A DNA stretch of 64,000 nucleotides from Nonomuraea wenchangensis (GTDB taxonomy: Bacteria; Actinomycetota; Actinomycetes; Streptosporangiales; Streptosporangiaceae). Under the pieces are notes generated by a model that saw nothing but the letters and a program-made list of their open reading frames with translations, was not told the DNA's origin and did not search any database. This document shows positions 12,872-21,726 of this stretch, one piece after another (position 1 is the first letter of the stretch; each line of letters opens with the position of its first letter). Made by a program: the position numbers and the translations under genes. The DNA lies in the NCBI RefSeq assembly GCF_900111685.1, contig NZ_FOHX01000004.1, forward strand, positions 377,576 to 441,575. The letters run 5' to 3'.

Positions 12872-14080
12872 ATGCATCGTGTCGGAGATGGCGGGCAATT
12901 GGATCGGTTGCTGCGCGTGGCCCGTACGTACTGGGGAGACAGCCCCAGTGGCGAGCGATGCGTCGTGGCGGAGGTGTTCGACCAGGACCTCAGGGCCGCG
13001 GTGCGGACACTCATGGTCGCCAGGGCCTTGTGCGGCGCCGCCGCGGCGCGGCTGGTCGTCCTCGGCGACCCGGAGGCCCGTCAGCTCGCCGAGGTGTTCG
13101 GCGCGGTGGACGACCACCAGCCCGAGACGCCGCCGGTCGCGCTGGTGACCGGACGGGTGGACGGCGGCACGCCCAGGGACATCCCCGTCGTGCACGTGCA
13201 CGGCACCGGCACGCTCCAGGCGTACGCGCTGTTCCCCGACGACGGGCCGAGAGCGTTCGAGGACGAGCTGCCCGTCCGCGTGGCGGCCTTCTTCGAGCAG
13301 TACGTCTGGCCGAACCGCGAGGTGATCAGGGCCAGCGCCGAGCGGGTCGCCTGGCGGGCCAAGAGCGGCTACCAGGTCCGTACGGACACCGACCGCCGCC
13401 AGCTGCGCGCCTACGGCTGCGCCCGCCTGGGCCTCGACCCCGGCCTGCCCACCATCACGGTCACCGCGCACGTGCCCGGCAGGGACACCGAGCTGTTCGG
13501 GACCACCGCGCGGTTCGCCGCCGCCGAGGAGTCCGCCAACTGGCTGTTCGTCGACCCGGTCGCCCCCGAGCACCGGCACATGCGCTCCGGCGTGGGCGGG
13601 CTGTCGACGAACATCCTGTGGAGCCTCACCGACGTCGCCGTCAGCTTCGGGGACAGCGACCTGCCCGCCTTCGGCATCCCTGTCATCCAGGCGGGCTTCT
13701 CGGAGGGCGCCCGCTGCGGCGCCACCCACCTGGCGGGCACGGCGTCGGACCAGGTGCGGCTGCTGGAGGAGGCGGTCGCGACGCACGCCAAGGGCGAGAC
13801 CATCCTCGGCCCCGAGCAGCGCGAGCGCGCCCGGCTGTGGTTGTGGATGCGCCGCTGCGGCGCGGACGTCCCAACCCAGCTCCTGCCGCACTCGGCGCAC
13901 GGCCCGGACTACCCGCGCGTGCTGGCGGTCAACCTCCGCTACGTCGAGCGTGACGGCGACCCTCTCTTCAGCGCGGTGCACCGCATGTGGGAGCGGCGTG
14001 AACCCCTGCTCACCCGCTTCGACTTCCGTCATCCGGCAGGGCTGTCCACCACTCTCACCCCCGCGAGGAGCATCCGTTGA
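12872..14080 (+). CDS. Uncharacterised protein, possibly glycosyltransferase-like
   Basis: About 402 residues, cytoplasmic by appearance, with no signal or membrane segment. The second half has a pattern reminiscent of GT-B or capsule-type transferases (SLTDVAVSFGDSDLPAFGIPVIQAG, split by the usual Gly-Pro turn, preceded by TITVTAHVPGRDTELFG), but I cannot place it in a named family. The ATG has GGAGG 5 bp upstream. It overlaps the next gene by 4 bp with a TTG start inside its stop region, so the two products are made in a fixed ratio and likely act together. The gene is divergent from the PBP gene, which weakly suggests an envelope role. Confidence 0.7.
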   Translation: MHRVGDGGQLDRLLRVARTYWGDSPSGERCVVAEVFDQDLRAAVRTLMVARALCGAAAARLVVLGDPEARQLAEVFGAVDDHQPETPPVALVTGRVDGGTPRDIPVVHVHGTGTLQAYALFPDDGPRAFEDELPVRVAAFFEQYVWPNREVIRASAERVAWRAKSGYQVRTDTDRRQLRAYGCARLGLDPGLPTITVTAHVPGRDTELFGTTARFAAAEESANWLFVDPVAPEHRHMRSGVGGLSTNILWSLTDVAVSFGDSDLPAFGIPVIQAGFSEGARCGATHLAGTASDQVRLLEEAVATHAKGETILGPEQRERARLWLWMRRCGADVPTQLLPHSAHGPDYPRVLAVNLRYVERDGDPLFSAVHRMWERREPLLTRFDFRHPAGLSTTLTPARSIR

Positions 14081-15111
14081 ACAGTGTTGGGTCCGGCACC
14101 GACCTCGACCCGGTGATCCTGCCCGCGATCCCGCCCGCGCACCTGCGCAGCGGCCAGATCGCCGCACTCCAGGTGACCGACCGGCTGCAGCGCGGCTCGC
14201 AGATCATCGGCCGGTTCGAGACCTCGGGACTGGCTGGCTTCAAGGTGGCCGCGCAGGGCCGCCCGCTGCGGGTGCGCATGTCCCTGTCGTTGGACGAGCA
14301 CTCGGTGAGCGGCTGGCACAACGGCGTCACCGAGGCGGCGAGCTCGCTGCCCCGGCTGGTCCAGATCCGCTCGCAGGGCCGGCTGCGGCAGTGCGTGCTG
14401 CTGCGCGGGCGCCGCCCGCACGCCCAGGTCGCCTTCGACCTGTCCGCCGACGAGATCCCCGACGACGGGCTGATCTGCGTCGAGGCGCTCGACATCATGG
14501 AGGGCGACGGCATCAGCCCTGAGGTGCGCGAGCTCGTCCGCGACCGGATCATGCCCGACGGCGTGGCCGGGCTGCGCTTCGACAAGATCGTGTTCGAGGA
14601 GCCGCCGGCGGCCGACTTCGACACCGACCAGCTCGACGGGTGCCGCTGCGAGCTGTACTCGCTGATCAGCGCCGGCGGGCTGGCCAACCTCAGCCGGCAG
14701 GGCACGCGGCAGCTCCGCTCCAACCTGTTCGTGGTCAACCCGGCGTTGCGGCACACGTTCGGCTCCAGCGGCTACCTCACCTTCCGGCTCGGCACCAAGG
14801 CGGAGCCGGCCGCCGTCATCCCCGCGACCTGGAGGCGGATCAACAGCGAGCTGCGCTGGCTGCGGCACGCCACCAGGAAGCTCGTCCGGGCAGCGGCCCC
14901 GCACGTGGAGCAGGTGCTCAGCATCCGGGACGGCGACCTCGGCGTGCCCGAGCAGCGCCCCCAGGGCAACGTCACCGAGCTGGAGGTGCGGAGCCCGGCC
15001 CGCTCGCCGCTGCTGGTGCTCCTCACGCCCGTCCCGGGCGTGGTTCCCACCCTGGAGTACGGCACCGTCAGCGACCGCCCCTCCGGGACGCGGCCGTCCG
15101 AGCTCCGATGA
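14077..15111 (+). CDS. Uncharacterised protein coupled to the preceding gene
   Basis: About 344 residues starting at a TTG that overlaps the upstream stop (TTGA), with GAGGAG 6 bp before it. No signal peptide, membrane segment or motif that I recognise. The first half is beta-rich with repeated polar strands; the middle has an Arg-rich helix region. Partner of the 12872-14080 product by tight coupling. Function unknown. Confidence 0.65.
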   Translation: MNSVGSGTDLDPVILPAIPPAHLRSGQIAALQVTDRLQRGSQIIGRFETSGLAGFKVAAQGRPLRVRMSLSLDEHSVSGWHNGVTEAASSLPRLVQIRSQGRLRQCVLLRGRRPHAQVAFDLSADEIPDDGLICVEALDIMEGDGISPEVRELVRDRIMPDGVAGLRFDKIVFEEPPAADFDTDQLDGCRCELYSLISAGGLANLSRQGTRQLRSNLFVVNPALRHTFGSSGYLTFRLGTKAEPAAVIPATWRRINSELRWLRHATRKLVRAAAPHVEQVLSIRDGDLGVPEQRPQGNVTELEVRSPARSPLLVLLTPVPGVVPTLEYGTVSDRPSGTRPSELR

Positions 15112-15166
15112 GCAGGCAAAACGGCGATCACCTGTGATAACGCCGCCCTCTGGGCAGGAGGAACAG

Positions 15167-15565
15167 GTGACCAGCGACGGCCTGCGCATCGACACGACGC
15201 GGCATCCGCACTGCACGGTCCTGCGCGCCCGCGGCCGGCTCGACCACGCGGGACGGGTGAGGTTCAGCGCCGACGTCAACGCCGTATGGGACTGGTCCGA
15301 CGGCCCGGTCCTCGTCTTCGACCTCGCCGAGCTCGACTTCTACGACTCCTCGGTGATCGGCGTGCTGGCGATGGCGATGCAGCGCATGGAGGAGGAGCAC
15401 GGCGACGGCCGGATCATCCTGGTCCGGCCGTCCGGCCACCTGCTGTCCGTGCTGCGGCTGACGGACCTGCTCTCGCACGTCGAGCTCCGCGACAGCGTCG
15501 CGGAGATCCTCGTGGAGCTCGCTACAGTCCGTACGCCTCCAGCAGGCGCAACCACACCTCGCTGA
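15167..15565 (+). CDS. STAS-domain anti-anti-sigma factor
   Basis: About 132 residues. It forms a STAS fold of the SpoIIAA type, which binds anti-sigma kinases in a phosphorylation-dependent way. The expected phosphoserine site is in the DLAELDFYDSSVIG stretch. The GTG start is preceded by AGGAGGAA at 5 bp spacing. It lies 55 bp after the two unknown genes and is probably in the same transcript. Its tail overlaps the convergent disulfide reductase gene by 44 bp. Confidence 0.85.
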   Translation: MTSDGLRIDTTRHPHCTVLRARGRLDHAGRVRFSADVNAVWDWSDGPVLVFDLAELDFYDSSVIGVLAMAMQRMEEEHGDGRIILVRPSGHLLSVLRLTDLLSHVELRDSVAEILVELATVRTPPAGATTPR

Positions 15566-16928
15566 CCGTCGGGAACGACGGCACGGCGTGCCAGAGCCGG
15601 TCGATCGGCACCTCGGCGGTGACCGCGATCGTGGCCGCGTGCAACAGCTCGCCGACCCCCGGCCCGACGAACGTCACCCCGAGCAGCACCCGCCTGTCCT
15701 CGTCCACGACGGCCCTGGCCCTGCCCCGGTAGCCGTCGCCCAGCAGATAGGCGCCGGTCACCGAGCCGAGGTCGTAGTCCACGGCGCGCGCGTGGAAGCC
15801 CGCCTTCTTCGCCCCCTCCTCCGTACGGCCGACCGCGCAGACCTGCGGGTCGGTGAAGACCACCTGCGGGGCGCCGTAGTGGTCGGCGAGGTCGCGCATC
15901 GCGCACAGCTCGTCGCCGCCGGCCCGCGCCGCGATCACGTCGCCGCACACCCGGGCCTGGTACTTGCCCATGTGGGTGAGCAGCGCCCGGCCGTTGACGT
16001 CGCCCACGGCGTAGAGCCAGCCCTCGGGCACGCCGGTGGCGCGCATGCTGTCGTCCACCTCGACGTACGCGCCGTCGGCCAGGCCCACCGAGGAGAGCCC
16101 CAGGTCGCCGGTGGCGGGCTCGCGGCCGGTGGCGACCAGCAGCTCGTCGGCCTCCAGCGGCGGCCCGTCGGACAGGTGCACGGTGACCTTCCCGCCGGGC
16201 TCGGGCCGCTCCACCCGGACCACGCCGGTGTTGGTGCGCACGTCGATGCCGGCCTCGGCGAACGACTCGGCCACCATCTCGCCCGCGAACGGCTCCATCC
16301 GGCCGAGCAGCACGCCGCCGCGCACGAGCATCGTCGTCGTACGGGCGCCGAGCCCGTGCATGGCCTGCGCCATCTCGCAGGCCACGACGCCGCCGCCGAT
16401 GACGGCCAGCCGCTCGGGGACGGCGGTCGCCGCCGTCACCTCGTGGCTGGTCCACGGCTTGGCCTCGGCCAGGCCGGGCACCGGCGGCACCGCCGCCGTG
16501 CTGCCGGTGGCGAGGACCACGGCCTGGCGGGCGGTCAGCACCCGCTCGCCGCCGTCGGACAGCGTCACCCGGACCCGCTTCGGCCCGTCGAGCCGTCCCC
16601 GGCCGCGGACGAACTCGGCCGGCACGCCCTCGATCCACCGCACCTGCCCGCCGTCGTCGTAGCGCGAGACGGCCTCGTCGCGGCGGGCCAGCACGGCGGC
16701 CACGTCGATCTCGCCGAGCGACAGGCCCGGCACCCGGCTCACCTCGCCGGCCAGGTCCACCGGCCGCAGCAGCGCCTTGCTCGGCACGCAGGCCCAGTAG
16801 GCGCATTCGCCGCCGGCCAGTCGCTCCTCCACGATCGCGGCGGTCAGGCCGCCGCGCACCGCCCGGTCCACGACGTTCTCACCGGCGGGACCGGCGCCAA
16901 TCACGATCACGTCGAACTCGTCGGGCAC
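15522..16928 (-). CDS. FAD-dependent pyridine nucleotide-disulfide oxidoreductase
   Basis: About 468 residues. An N-terminal FAD motif (VIVIGAGPAGENV) is followed by the redox motif GGECAYWACVPSK (CxxxxC, the family usually has CxNVGC), an NAD(P) motif (LAVIGGGVVACEMA), the second FAD segment (WLYAVGDVNG) and the C-terminal dimerisation domain ending HAVPSFPTVSE. The family includes dihydrolipoamide dehydrogenase, mercuric reductase and mycothione-type reductases. The altered redox loop and the C-terminal HxxPSFPTVSE form make the exact substrate unclear. The GTG at 16928 was chosen for the GGGGAGG 5 bp upstream. Confidence 0.87.
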   Translation of the reverse strand: MPDEFDVIVIGAGPAGENVVDRAVRGGLTAAIVEERLAGGECAYWACVPSKALLRPVDLAGEVSRVPGLSLGEIDVAAVLARRDEAVSRYDDGGQVRWIEGVPAEFVRGRGRLDGPKRVRVTLSDGGERVLTARQAVVLATGSTAAVPPVPGLAEAKPWTSHEVTAATAVPERLAVIGGGVVACEMAQAMHGLGARTTTMLVRGGVLLGRMEPFAGEMVAESFAEAGIDVRTNTGVVRVERPEPGGKVTVHLSDGPPLEADELLVATGREPATGDLGLSSVGLADGAYVEVDDSMRATGVPEGWLYAVGDVNGRALLTHMGKYQARVCGDVIAARAGGDELCAMRDLADHYGAPQVVFTDPQVCAVGRTEEGAKKAGFHARAVDYDLGSVTGAYLLGDGYRGRARAVVDEDRRVLLGVTFVGPGVGELLHAATIAVTAEVPIDRLWHAVPSFPTVSEVWLRLLEAYGL

Positions 16929-17014
16929 CCCAGCCTCCCCATACGTTTCGTCCCTGCATCGCACTCTTTCATGTGAAGGGCGCGGAGGTGGGCGTGGCGC
17001 GCTCGGGACGGGCG

Positions 17015-18868
17015 TCAGCCGTCGCCCCGTACGTTCATCACCAGGATGAGCCCGCGGGTGTCGTCGTCCTCGGCCCGCAGGCGGGACACCTGCACCGAGA
17101 GCGCCACCGGCCGCCCCCTGCGGTTGAACGCGTCCAGCGCCAGCCCCTCGGCCTTCTCCCGGGGGCCCGCGCCGTCGGCGAGCGCGGCCCGCAGCCGGGG
17201 GGAGAGCGTGTCGAGCGGCAGGCCGATGTCGAGCGCCGAGAGGTTAGCGCCCACGGCCTCGCCGGCGCGCACCCCCCACAGCTCCTCCGCCCCTGGGCTC
17301 CAGACGATCACCCTGAGCCGGTCGTCCAGCACCACCACCGCGTCGCCGAGGCTGCGCACCACCGACGAGACGAACCGGTTGACCTCGTCCAGCTCGATGG
17401 TGCGGGCGGCGAGGGCGTCGTTGATCTGCTGCAGCTCGTCGTTGGTGGACTGGAGCTCCTCGTTCATCGTCTCCAGCTCCTCGTTGGTGGACTGGAGCTC
17501 CTCGTTGGTGGTCTCCAGCTCCTCGTTGGTGGACTGGAGCTCCTCGTTGGTGGTCTCCAGCTCCTCGTTGAGCGACTGGAGCTCCTCGTAGGCCTGTTCG
17601 AGCTGGCGGTTGGCCTCCTCCAGCTCGTCGCGCAGCCTGCGGTAGCGGGTGACGTCGTTGAAGTGGATGCTGATGCCCGCCAGATCTCCCGAGGCGAGGA
17701 GCGGCACCACGGAGATGTCGAAGACGCTGTCCTCGGGCTGGCCGGGCCGGCGCCAGCCCACCTCCCGCAGCTCGACCGTACGCAGCTCGCGGCGGGCCTG
17801 CTCGATGACCGAGCGCAGCTCGACCGGCCGGTAGGACACCTCCAGGTCCTGGAACGGCCGGCCGACGTCGCGCGGGCCGAGGTTGAACAGCGCCTCGGCC
17901 CTGGAGTTGGCCAGCGCCAGGTCGCCCGGCAGGTCGAGCACGAGCTGCGCCACCGGCCCCGAGGCGAGGGCGACCGACGCCAGGGCGGGCAGCCGCGCGG
18001 CCAGGTCGGAGGCGCTGCCGACCGCCGACCAGGTCGCCCGGGAGCTGTGGCCGACCGGTCTCACCTTCTTGAACAGCCGCATCCGCAGATCCACGGGCTC
18101 GAACCGGTCGCTGTGGTTGAGCAGCATCTCGGCCTTGCCCATGAACAGGAAGCCGGAGTCGGCCAGCGCGAAGTGGAACCGCCGGACGATGTTGACCTGC
18201 ATCTCTGTGTTGAAGTACATCAGCGTGTTGCGGACGACCAGCAGGTCCACGCGCGAGATGGGCGCGTCGCGGGTCAGGTCGTTGCGGCCGAAGATGAGCT
18301 GACGGCGCAGGTCGCGGCGGAAGGTGAACCCGTTGTCGACCGGCTCGAAGTAGGTCTCGCGCAGGTCGAGCGGCACCTCGCCGAGCGCCCGCTCGGAGTA
18401 GACCCCGGTGCGGGCCAGGTGCAGCGCCTTCTCGTCGAGGTCGGTGCCGTAGATCTTGACGCGCTCGCGGAAGGCGTCGACGCCGAGCTCCTCGGCCAGC
18501 ACCATGGCGATGGTGTACGCCTCCTCGCCGGTGGCGCAGCCGGCGCTCCACACGCGGATGGGCCGGCCGGTGTCCTTGTGCTCGACCAGGGCGGGGAGGA
18601 CGCTCTCGCGCAGCCGCTGCCAGGCGGCGGCGTCCCTGAAGAAGCTCGTCACGTTGATCAGGAGGCTGTCGAACAGCCGGGTGTACTCCTCGGGGTGCAG
18701 CTCCAGGTAGTCCCGGTATTCGCCGTAGGCGTTCAGCTTCAGCGCCTCCAGCCGGCGGGCGAGGCGGCGTACGAGGGTGTTGCGCTTGTAGCCGGTGAAG
18801 TCGAAGCCGCGGGTCTCCTTCAGCAGGAGGAGGAGATCGTCGAGGTCGCGCTCATCCTCAGGAGTCAC
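17015..18868 (-). CDS. CheR-type methyltransferase fused to PAS domains
   Basis: About 617 residues. The CheR N-terminal helical region (1-65, TGYKRNTLVRRLARR) is followed by a SAM-dependent CheR domain (about 70-265; RVWSAGCATGEEAYTIAM is the SAM loop), a PAS-like domain (about 300-410), a long coiled coil (about 415-480) built of NEELQST/NEELETT heptads, and a second PAS domain (about 485-615). CheR normally methylates chemoreceptor glutamates, but no receptor, CheA, CheB or flagellar gene is nearby. The gene is the last of a three-gene run with a small protein and a STAS protein, suggesting a PAS-gated sensory output rather than chemotaxis. Confidence 0.87.
   Translation of the reverse strand: MTPEDERDLDDLLLLLKETRGFDFTGYKRNTLVRRLARRLEALKLNAYGEYRDYLELHPEEYTRLFDSLLINVTSFFRDAAAWQRLRESVLPALVEHKDTGRPIRVWSAGCATGEEAYTIAMVLAEELGVDAFRERVKIYGTDLDEKALHLARTGVYSERALGEVPLDLRETYFEPVDNGFTFRRDLRRQLIFGRNDLTRDAPISRVDLLVVRNTLMYFNTEMQVNIVRRFHFALADSGFLFMGKAEMLLNHSDRFEPVDLRMRLFKKVRPVGHSSRATWSAVGSASDLAARLPALASVALASGPVAQLVLDLPGDLALANSRAEALFNLGPRDVGRPFQDLEVSYRPVELRSVIEQARRELRTVELREVGWRRPGQPEDSVFDISVVPLLASGDLAGISIHFNDVTRYRRLRDELEEANRQLEQAYEELQSLNEELETTNEELQSTNEELETTNEELQSTNEELETMNEELQSTNDELQQINDALAARTIELDEVNRFVSSVVRSLGDAVVVLDDRLRVIVWSPGAEELWGVRAGEAVGANLSALDIGLPLDTLSPRLRAALADGAGPREKAEGLALDAFNRRGRPVALSVQVSRLRAEDDDTRGLILVMNVRGDG
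17434..17580. repeat. Seven 21-bp tandem repeats encoding coiled-coil heptads
   Basis: Period of 21 bp (consensus gctcctcgttggtggactgg plus one base on the plus strand), alternating two variants so that a 42-bp super-period is visible. Each unit encodes one seven-residue heptad of the linker between the two PAS domains of the CheR fusion. The copy number can be expected to vary between strains. Confidence 0.85.
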
Positions 18869-18896
18869 CGCGCCAGCCTACGCCGGGCGGCTCCGC

Positions 18897-19112
18897 TCAG
18901 TCGGTCATCGCGGATTCGTCGCCCCGGCCGATACCGGATCGCAGCGTGCCCTCCTCGGCCGCCGTGCCCGCCAGGCGCTCCAGTGTCCGCACCCGCTCCT
19001 CCAGCCGCCGGACGGCCACCCACAGGGCGCGTTCGACGACGTCCGCCCGCGCGTTCACCCGGCTGTCCCGCAGGAGCTGGTCGATCTCCCTGGCCAACTC
19101 GTCGTCGCGCAC
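18897..19112 (-). CDS. Small conserved-looking protein between STAS and CheR-PAS genes
   Basis: About 71 residues, highly charged and mostly helical, with an amphipathic stretch VERALWVAVRRLEERVRTLERL that could form a coiled coil. The GTG start has AGGAGG a few bases upstream, inside the end of the STAS gene; the two genes are only 3 bp apart. No family recognised. The position between a STAS gene and a CheR-PAS gene suggests a signalling accessory role. Confidence 0.6.
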   Translation of the reverse strand: MRDDELAREIDQLLRDSRVNARADVVERALWVAVRRLEERVRTLERLAGTAAEEGTLRSGIGRGDESAMTD

Positions 19113-19115
19113 CTG

Positions 19116-20024
19116 TCACCTCCTGTCGTCCACATGCCTCCTCTCCTGTCCGGAAACGCCGTCCTCATGCGCGCCGTCATGCGGACCGGGCACGTGGGGC
19201 GTGGGAGGGGCGGCCTGGCCGTCGATCGCGGACCGGATGCTGACGCGGCTCGTGCGCAGCACCTCCAGGCTGGCGAAGCAGCGCTCGCGGGCCGACAGCA
19301 GCAGGGTGCGGGACTGCGTGGTCCGCAGGAGCTGCCGGGTGAGCGTCGAGCGCTGGCGGAGGGCCTGCTCGCGCAGACCACGCGACCGGCTCACCGCCAG
19401 GGACAACGCGGGCAGCGTCTCGTCGGGCGGCGTCTCGTCGGGCGGCGTCGCACCGGGCCGGGCCTCGCCTGGCGGCGCCTCGCCGGGCCGGGGGTGCCGG
19501 GGCGGGCGCGGCCGGTCGCGCGTGTCCTCGCCCAGCGGGGTGGTGCGGACGTTGCGGAGGACCGGCATGTGGCGGGGGACCGGGGTGGGCGGCCCCGACA
19601 CCTCGTAGACGTCCACGTCGGTCTGCTCCAGGGCCTCCGGCATGCTGGGATAGGCCGGGATCGGCTCCGCCTGACCGGCCATGAGCGAGATGAGCCGGAG
19701 CAGCGGCGGCCTGGCCTCCGCGACGACGAGGCCACCGCCCTTCCTCCGCATGGCGCTGTGCGTGAGCGCGAGCTGCTCCAGCCCGTCGAGGTCGCAGAAC
19801 CAGAGGTCGGCGGCGGCGATCACCACGTATTTGACCCTCGACTGCGGCAGCGGTTCCAGGAACGCGGCCAGGACGGGCCTGGTCGTCGAGTCCAGCTCTC
19901 CCGTGAGGGCGACCACCAGGGTCGTCTCCCCGACGGGCACGAGCCGCACAGAAAGTTGCATCACCGGACGGCCCTCCTCCCCCGCCTCGCGAACGTGGCG
20001 GCACACATCGCGGTCCTCCGCCAT
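19116..20024 (-). CDS. STAS-domain protein with proline-rich linker
   Basis: About 302 residues. The N-terminal STAS domain (about 22-125, GELDSTTRPVLAAFLEPL then YVVIAAADLWFCDLDGLEQL) is followed by a Pro/Arg/Asp-rich disordered linker (about 145-205, with a repeated GATPPDETPPDE-like unit) and an Arg-rich helical tail (about 210-265). The usual phosphorylatable Ser of the STAS loop is replaced (WFCDLDGL), so classical anti-sigma control is doubtful. ATG with GGGAGGGAG upstream. First gene of the STAS, small protein, CheR-PAS run. Confidence 0.75.
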   Translation of the reverse strand: MAEDRDVCRHVREAGEEGRPVMQLSVRLVPVGETTLVVALTGELDSTTRPVLAAFLEPLPQSRVKYVVIAAADLWFCDLDGLEQLALTHSAMRRKGGGLVVAEARPPLLRLISLMAGQAEPIPAYPSMPEALEQTDVDVYEVSGPPTPVPRHMPVLRNVRTTPLGEDTRDRPRPPRHPRPGEAPPGEARPGATPPDETPPDETLPALSLAVSRSRGLREQALRQRSTLTRQLLRTTQSRTLLLSARERCFASLEVLRTSRVSIRSAIDGQAAPPTPHVPGPHDGAHEDGVSGQERRHVDDRR

Positions 20025-20063
20025 AGTGCTCCCTCCCGACGCCGAGGGCCAGACGATTCGCAG

Positions 20064-21647
20064 TCATAGCGATGCGAAGAGTGGATTAGGCAGTTTGATC
20101 CAGTTGTCCCCTGGTGGCGTGCAGTCGAGCTGCGCCAGCAGATGGGCCTTCACCATGAGGTACGGGGCGAACAGCGCCTCCCGGTCGGCCCGTACGTCCG
20201 GATGGCATGGCAGCCCGTCGAACGCCTCCCGCGCGGCGTCGCGCACGATCCGCCACAGCCCCGCCTCCGCGTCGCGGTCACCGCCCGAGAATCCGGCGAC
20301 CAGGCCGCCGAACGTCGTGCCGACCAGCGAGCCGTACAGCTTGGCGTGCAGGACGCCGGGATCGTCGTGCAGCAGCCGCGCGGCGACCGGCGGCACCTCG
20401 ACGCCGTGCCTGGCCAGCCGGGCCGGGCTGAGCCGGACGTCGGCGAGGTCGCGGTAGGCCAGCCGGGCGGGCCGGCCCCGCCCGTCCAGCAGGACCAGGA
20501 GGTTCTGGCCGTGGGCCTCCAGCGCCGCGCCGGCGGCCAGCAGCCGCAGGGCGGCGGGCAGCGCGAGCCGGGCGAAGGCGGCCAGCCAGGCGGCCGGGTC
20601 GTCCACCGCGCCGGGGGTCACCGCGGCGACCGGCAGCACGTCGGCGCTGTTCCCGGCGAAGGCCCGGGTGGGCTCGCGCAGCATGACCGCCAGGTCGGCG
20701 CTGAACTCGCCCTTCGCGGTCGCGGCGGCCCCGGCCAGGTAGCGGATCACGCGCGGGCCTCCGGCGCGGCGGGACAGCTCCGCGAGGAGGTCCGACAGCG
20801 GCACGCAGTCGCGGATCGAGCCGGGGGAGATGTCGCGTACGGCCGAGGTCATCCGCGTGGTGAACGCCGTCTTGAGATGCGGCCCGCCGTCCAGCGGGGC
20901 GAGGGTGCGCACGGACATCAGCGGCCGGGCCGGGATCGCCCCCTTCCGGTACGGCCGCACGCCGAGGTCCGGCAGCACGTGCTCGCTCTGCCAGGGGTGC
21001 ACGGGCAGCAGCAGCCGGTCGCCGTCGGTCAGCGCGTCCGGCCACGGGCCGGAGACCAGGCAGTCGGCGGCGGGGACGGCGACCAGGTCGAGGGCGACGA
21101 CGGGGCGGTGCTCGGGCATGTAGGCGAGCTGTTCGGCGACCGAGACGCCGGGGCGGTTGCGGCAGCACGGGTGGTAGGGGTGGCCGTCCACGACGTCCTG
21201 CTCATGGTCCTCTGGGGTGTGGCGACGGTCTGCGCGGGCGTTGGCGCGGGACAGGGCCAGGGAGGCGACGCTGTTGGCCAGGTCGGCGGTCAGTCGCGCG
21301 CTGCCGGGCAGCCCGAGTGCGGCGAGGAGCGCGGCCGGCTCCCGGTACGGCGTCCCGTCCAGCCACAGGACGGGCACCTCGCCGAGGTCATGGGGCCGCC
21401 GCTCCGGCCCGCGCAGCCGCCGCCCGTCGGCCAGCACCACCTCGCTCCCCTCCGGGGGTGGGCAACCGTGCTGGGCGGTGTGGCCCAGGGAGGTGGCGAT
21501 GCCGGGCAGGGGCTCGTGCAGGAGGCTGCGCCACAGGCGGCCCAGGACGGCGGCGCGGGCTCCGGGCACCGCCGCGGCGTACGCGGCCGACAGGGCTGGG
21601 CGCACGGCGGCGAGCTCCGCGGCGAATTCGCTCTCTCCTCGCCCCAT
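20064..21647 (-). CDS. IucA/IucC-type NIS siderophore synthetase
   Basis: Non-ribosomal-peptide-independent siderophore synthetase, about 527 residues, ATP-dependently condensing a carboxylate such as citrate with an amine or alcohol. Family signatures are EQDVVDGHPYHPCCRNRPG (substrate/ATP loop), LLLPVHPWQ, LKTAFTTRMTSAVRDIS, and the C-terminal ferric reductase-like iron-transporter domain ending WIKLPNPL. The ATG at 21647 was preferred over one 24 bp upstream because GGGGGAA precedes it. Divergent from a second NIS synthetase 79 bp away. Confidence 0.9.
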   Translation of the reverse strand: MGRGESEFAAELAAVRPALSAAYAAAVPGARAAVLGRLWRSLLHEPLPGIATSLGHTAQHGCPPPEGSEVVLADGRRLRGPERRPHDLGEVPVLWLDGTPYREPAALLAALGLPGSARLTADLANSVASLALSRANARADRRHTPEDHEQDVVDGHPYHPCCRNRPGVSVAEQLAYMPEHRPVVALDLVAVPAADCLVSGPWPDALTDGDRLLLPVHPWQSEHVLPDLGVRPYRKGAIPARPLMSVRTLAPLDGGPHLKTAFTTRMTSAVRDISPGSIRDCVPLSDLLAELSRRAGGPRVIRYLAGAAATAKGEFSADLAVMLREPTRAFAGNSADVLPVAAVTPGAVDDPAAWLAAFARLALPAALRLLAAGAALEAHGQNLLVLLDGRGRPARLAYRDLADVRLSPARLARHGVEVPPVAARLLHDDPGVLHAKLYGSLVGTTFGGLVAGFSGGDRDAEAGLWRIVRDAAREAFDGLPCHPDVRADREALFAPYLMVKAHLLAQLDCTPPGDNWIKLPNPLFASL

Positions 21648-21726
21648 AATTCCCCCGATTTTCACGTACATCCTGGTTGGCTAGCCTGTGTCCGCTGATG
21701 GGTACAAACGGTAGGAGAAGGTCGCC

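Noticed and set aside
17434..17580. Regular direct repeats suggestive of a CRISPR array
   Set aside because: Period is 21 bp without spacers, in frame within a coding coiled coil.
16973..19243. A 756-codon plus-strand frame across the CheR-PAS gene, with LLVGGLELLV-type repeats
   Set aside because: The repeats are the antisense translation of the coiled-coil heptads; shadow frame.
21648..21726. Possible iron-regulator box (GGTTGGCTAGCC) between the siderophore genes
   Set aside because: It matches the IdeR/DmdR consensus at few positions unless a base is deleted; too weak to list as a site.
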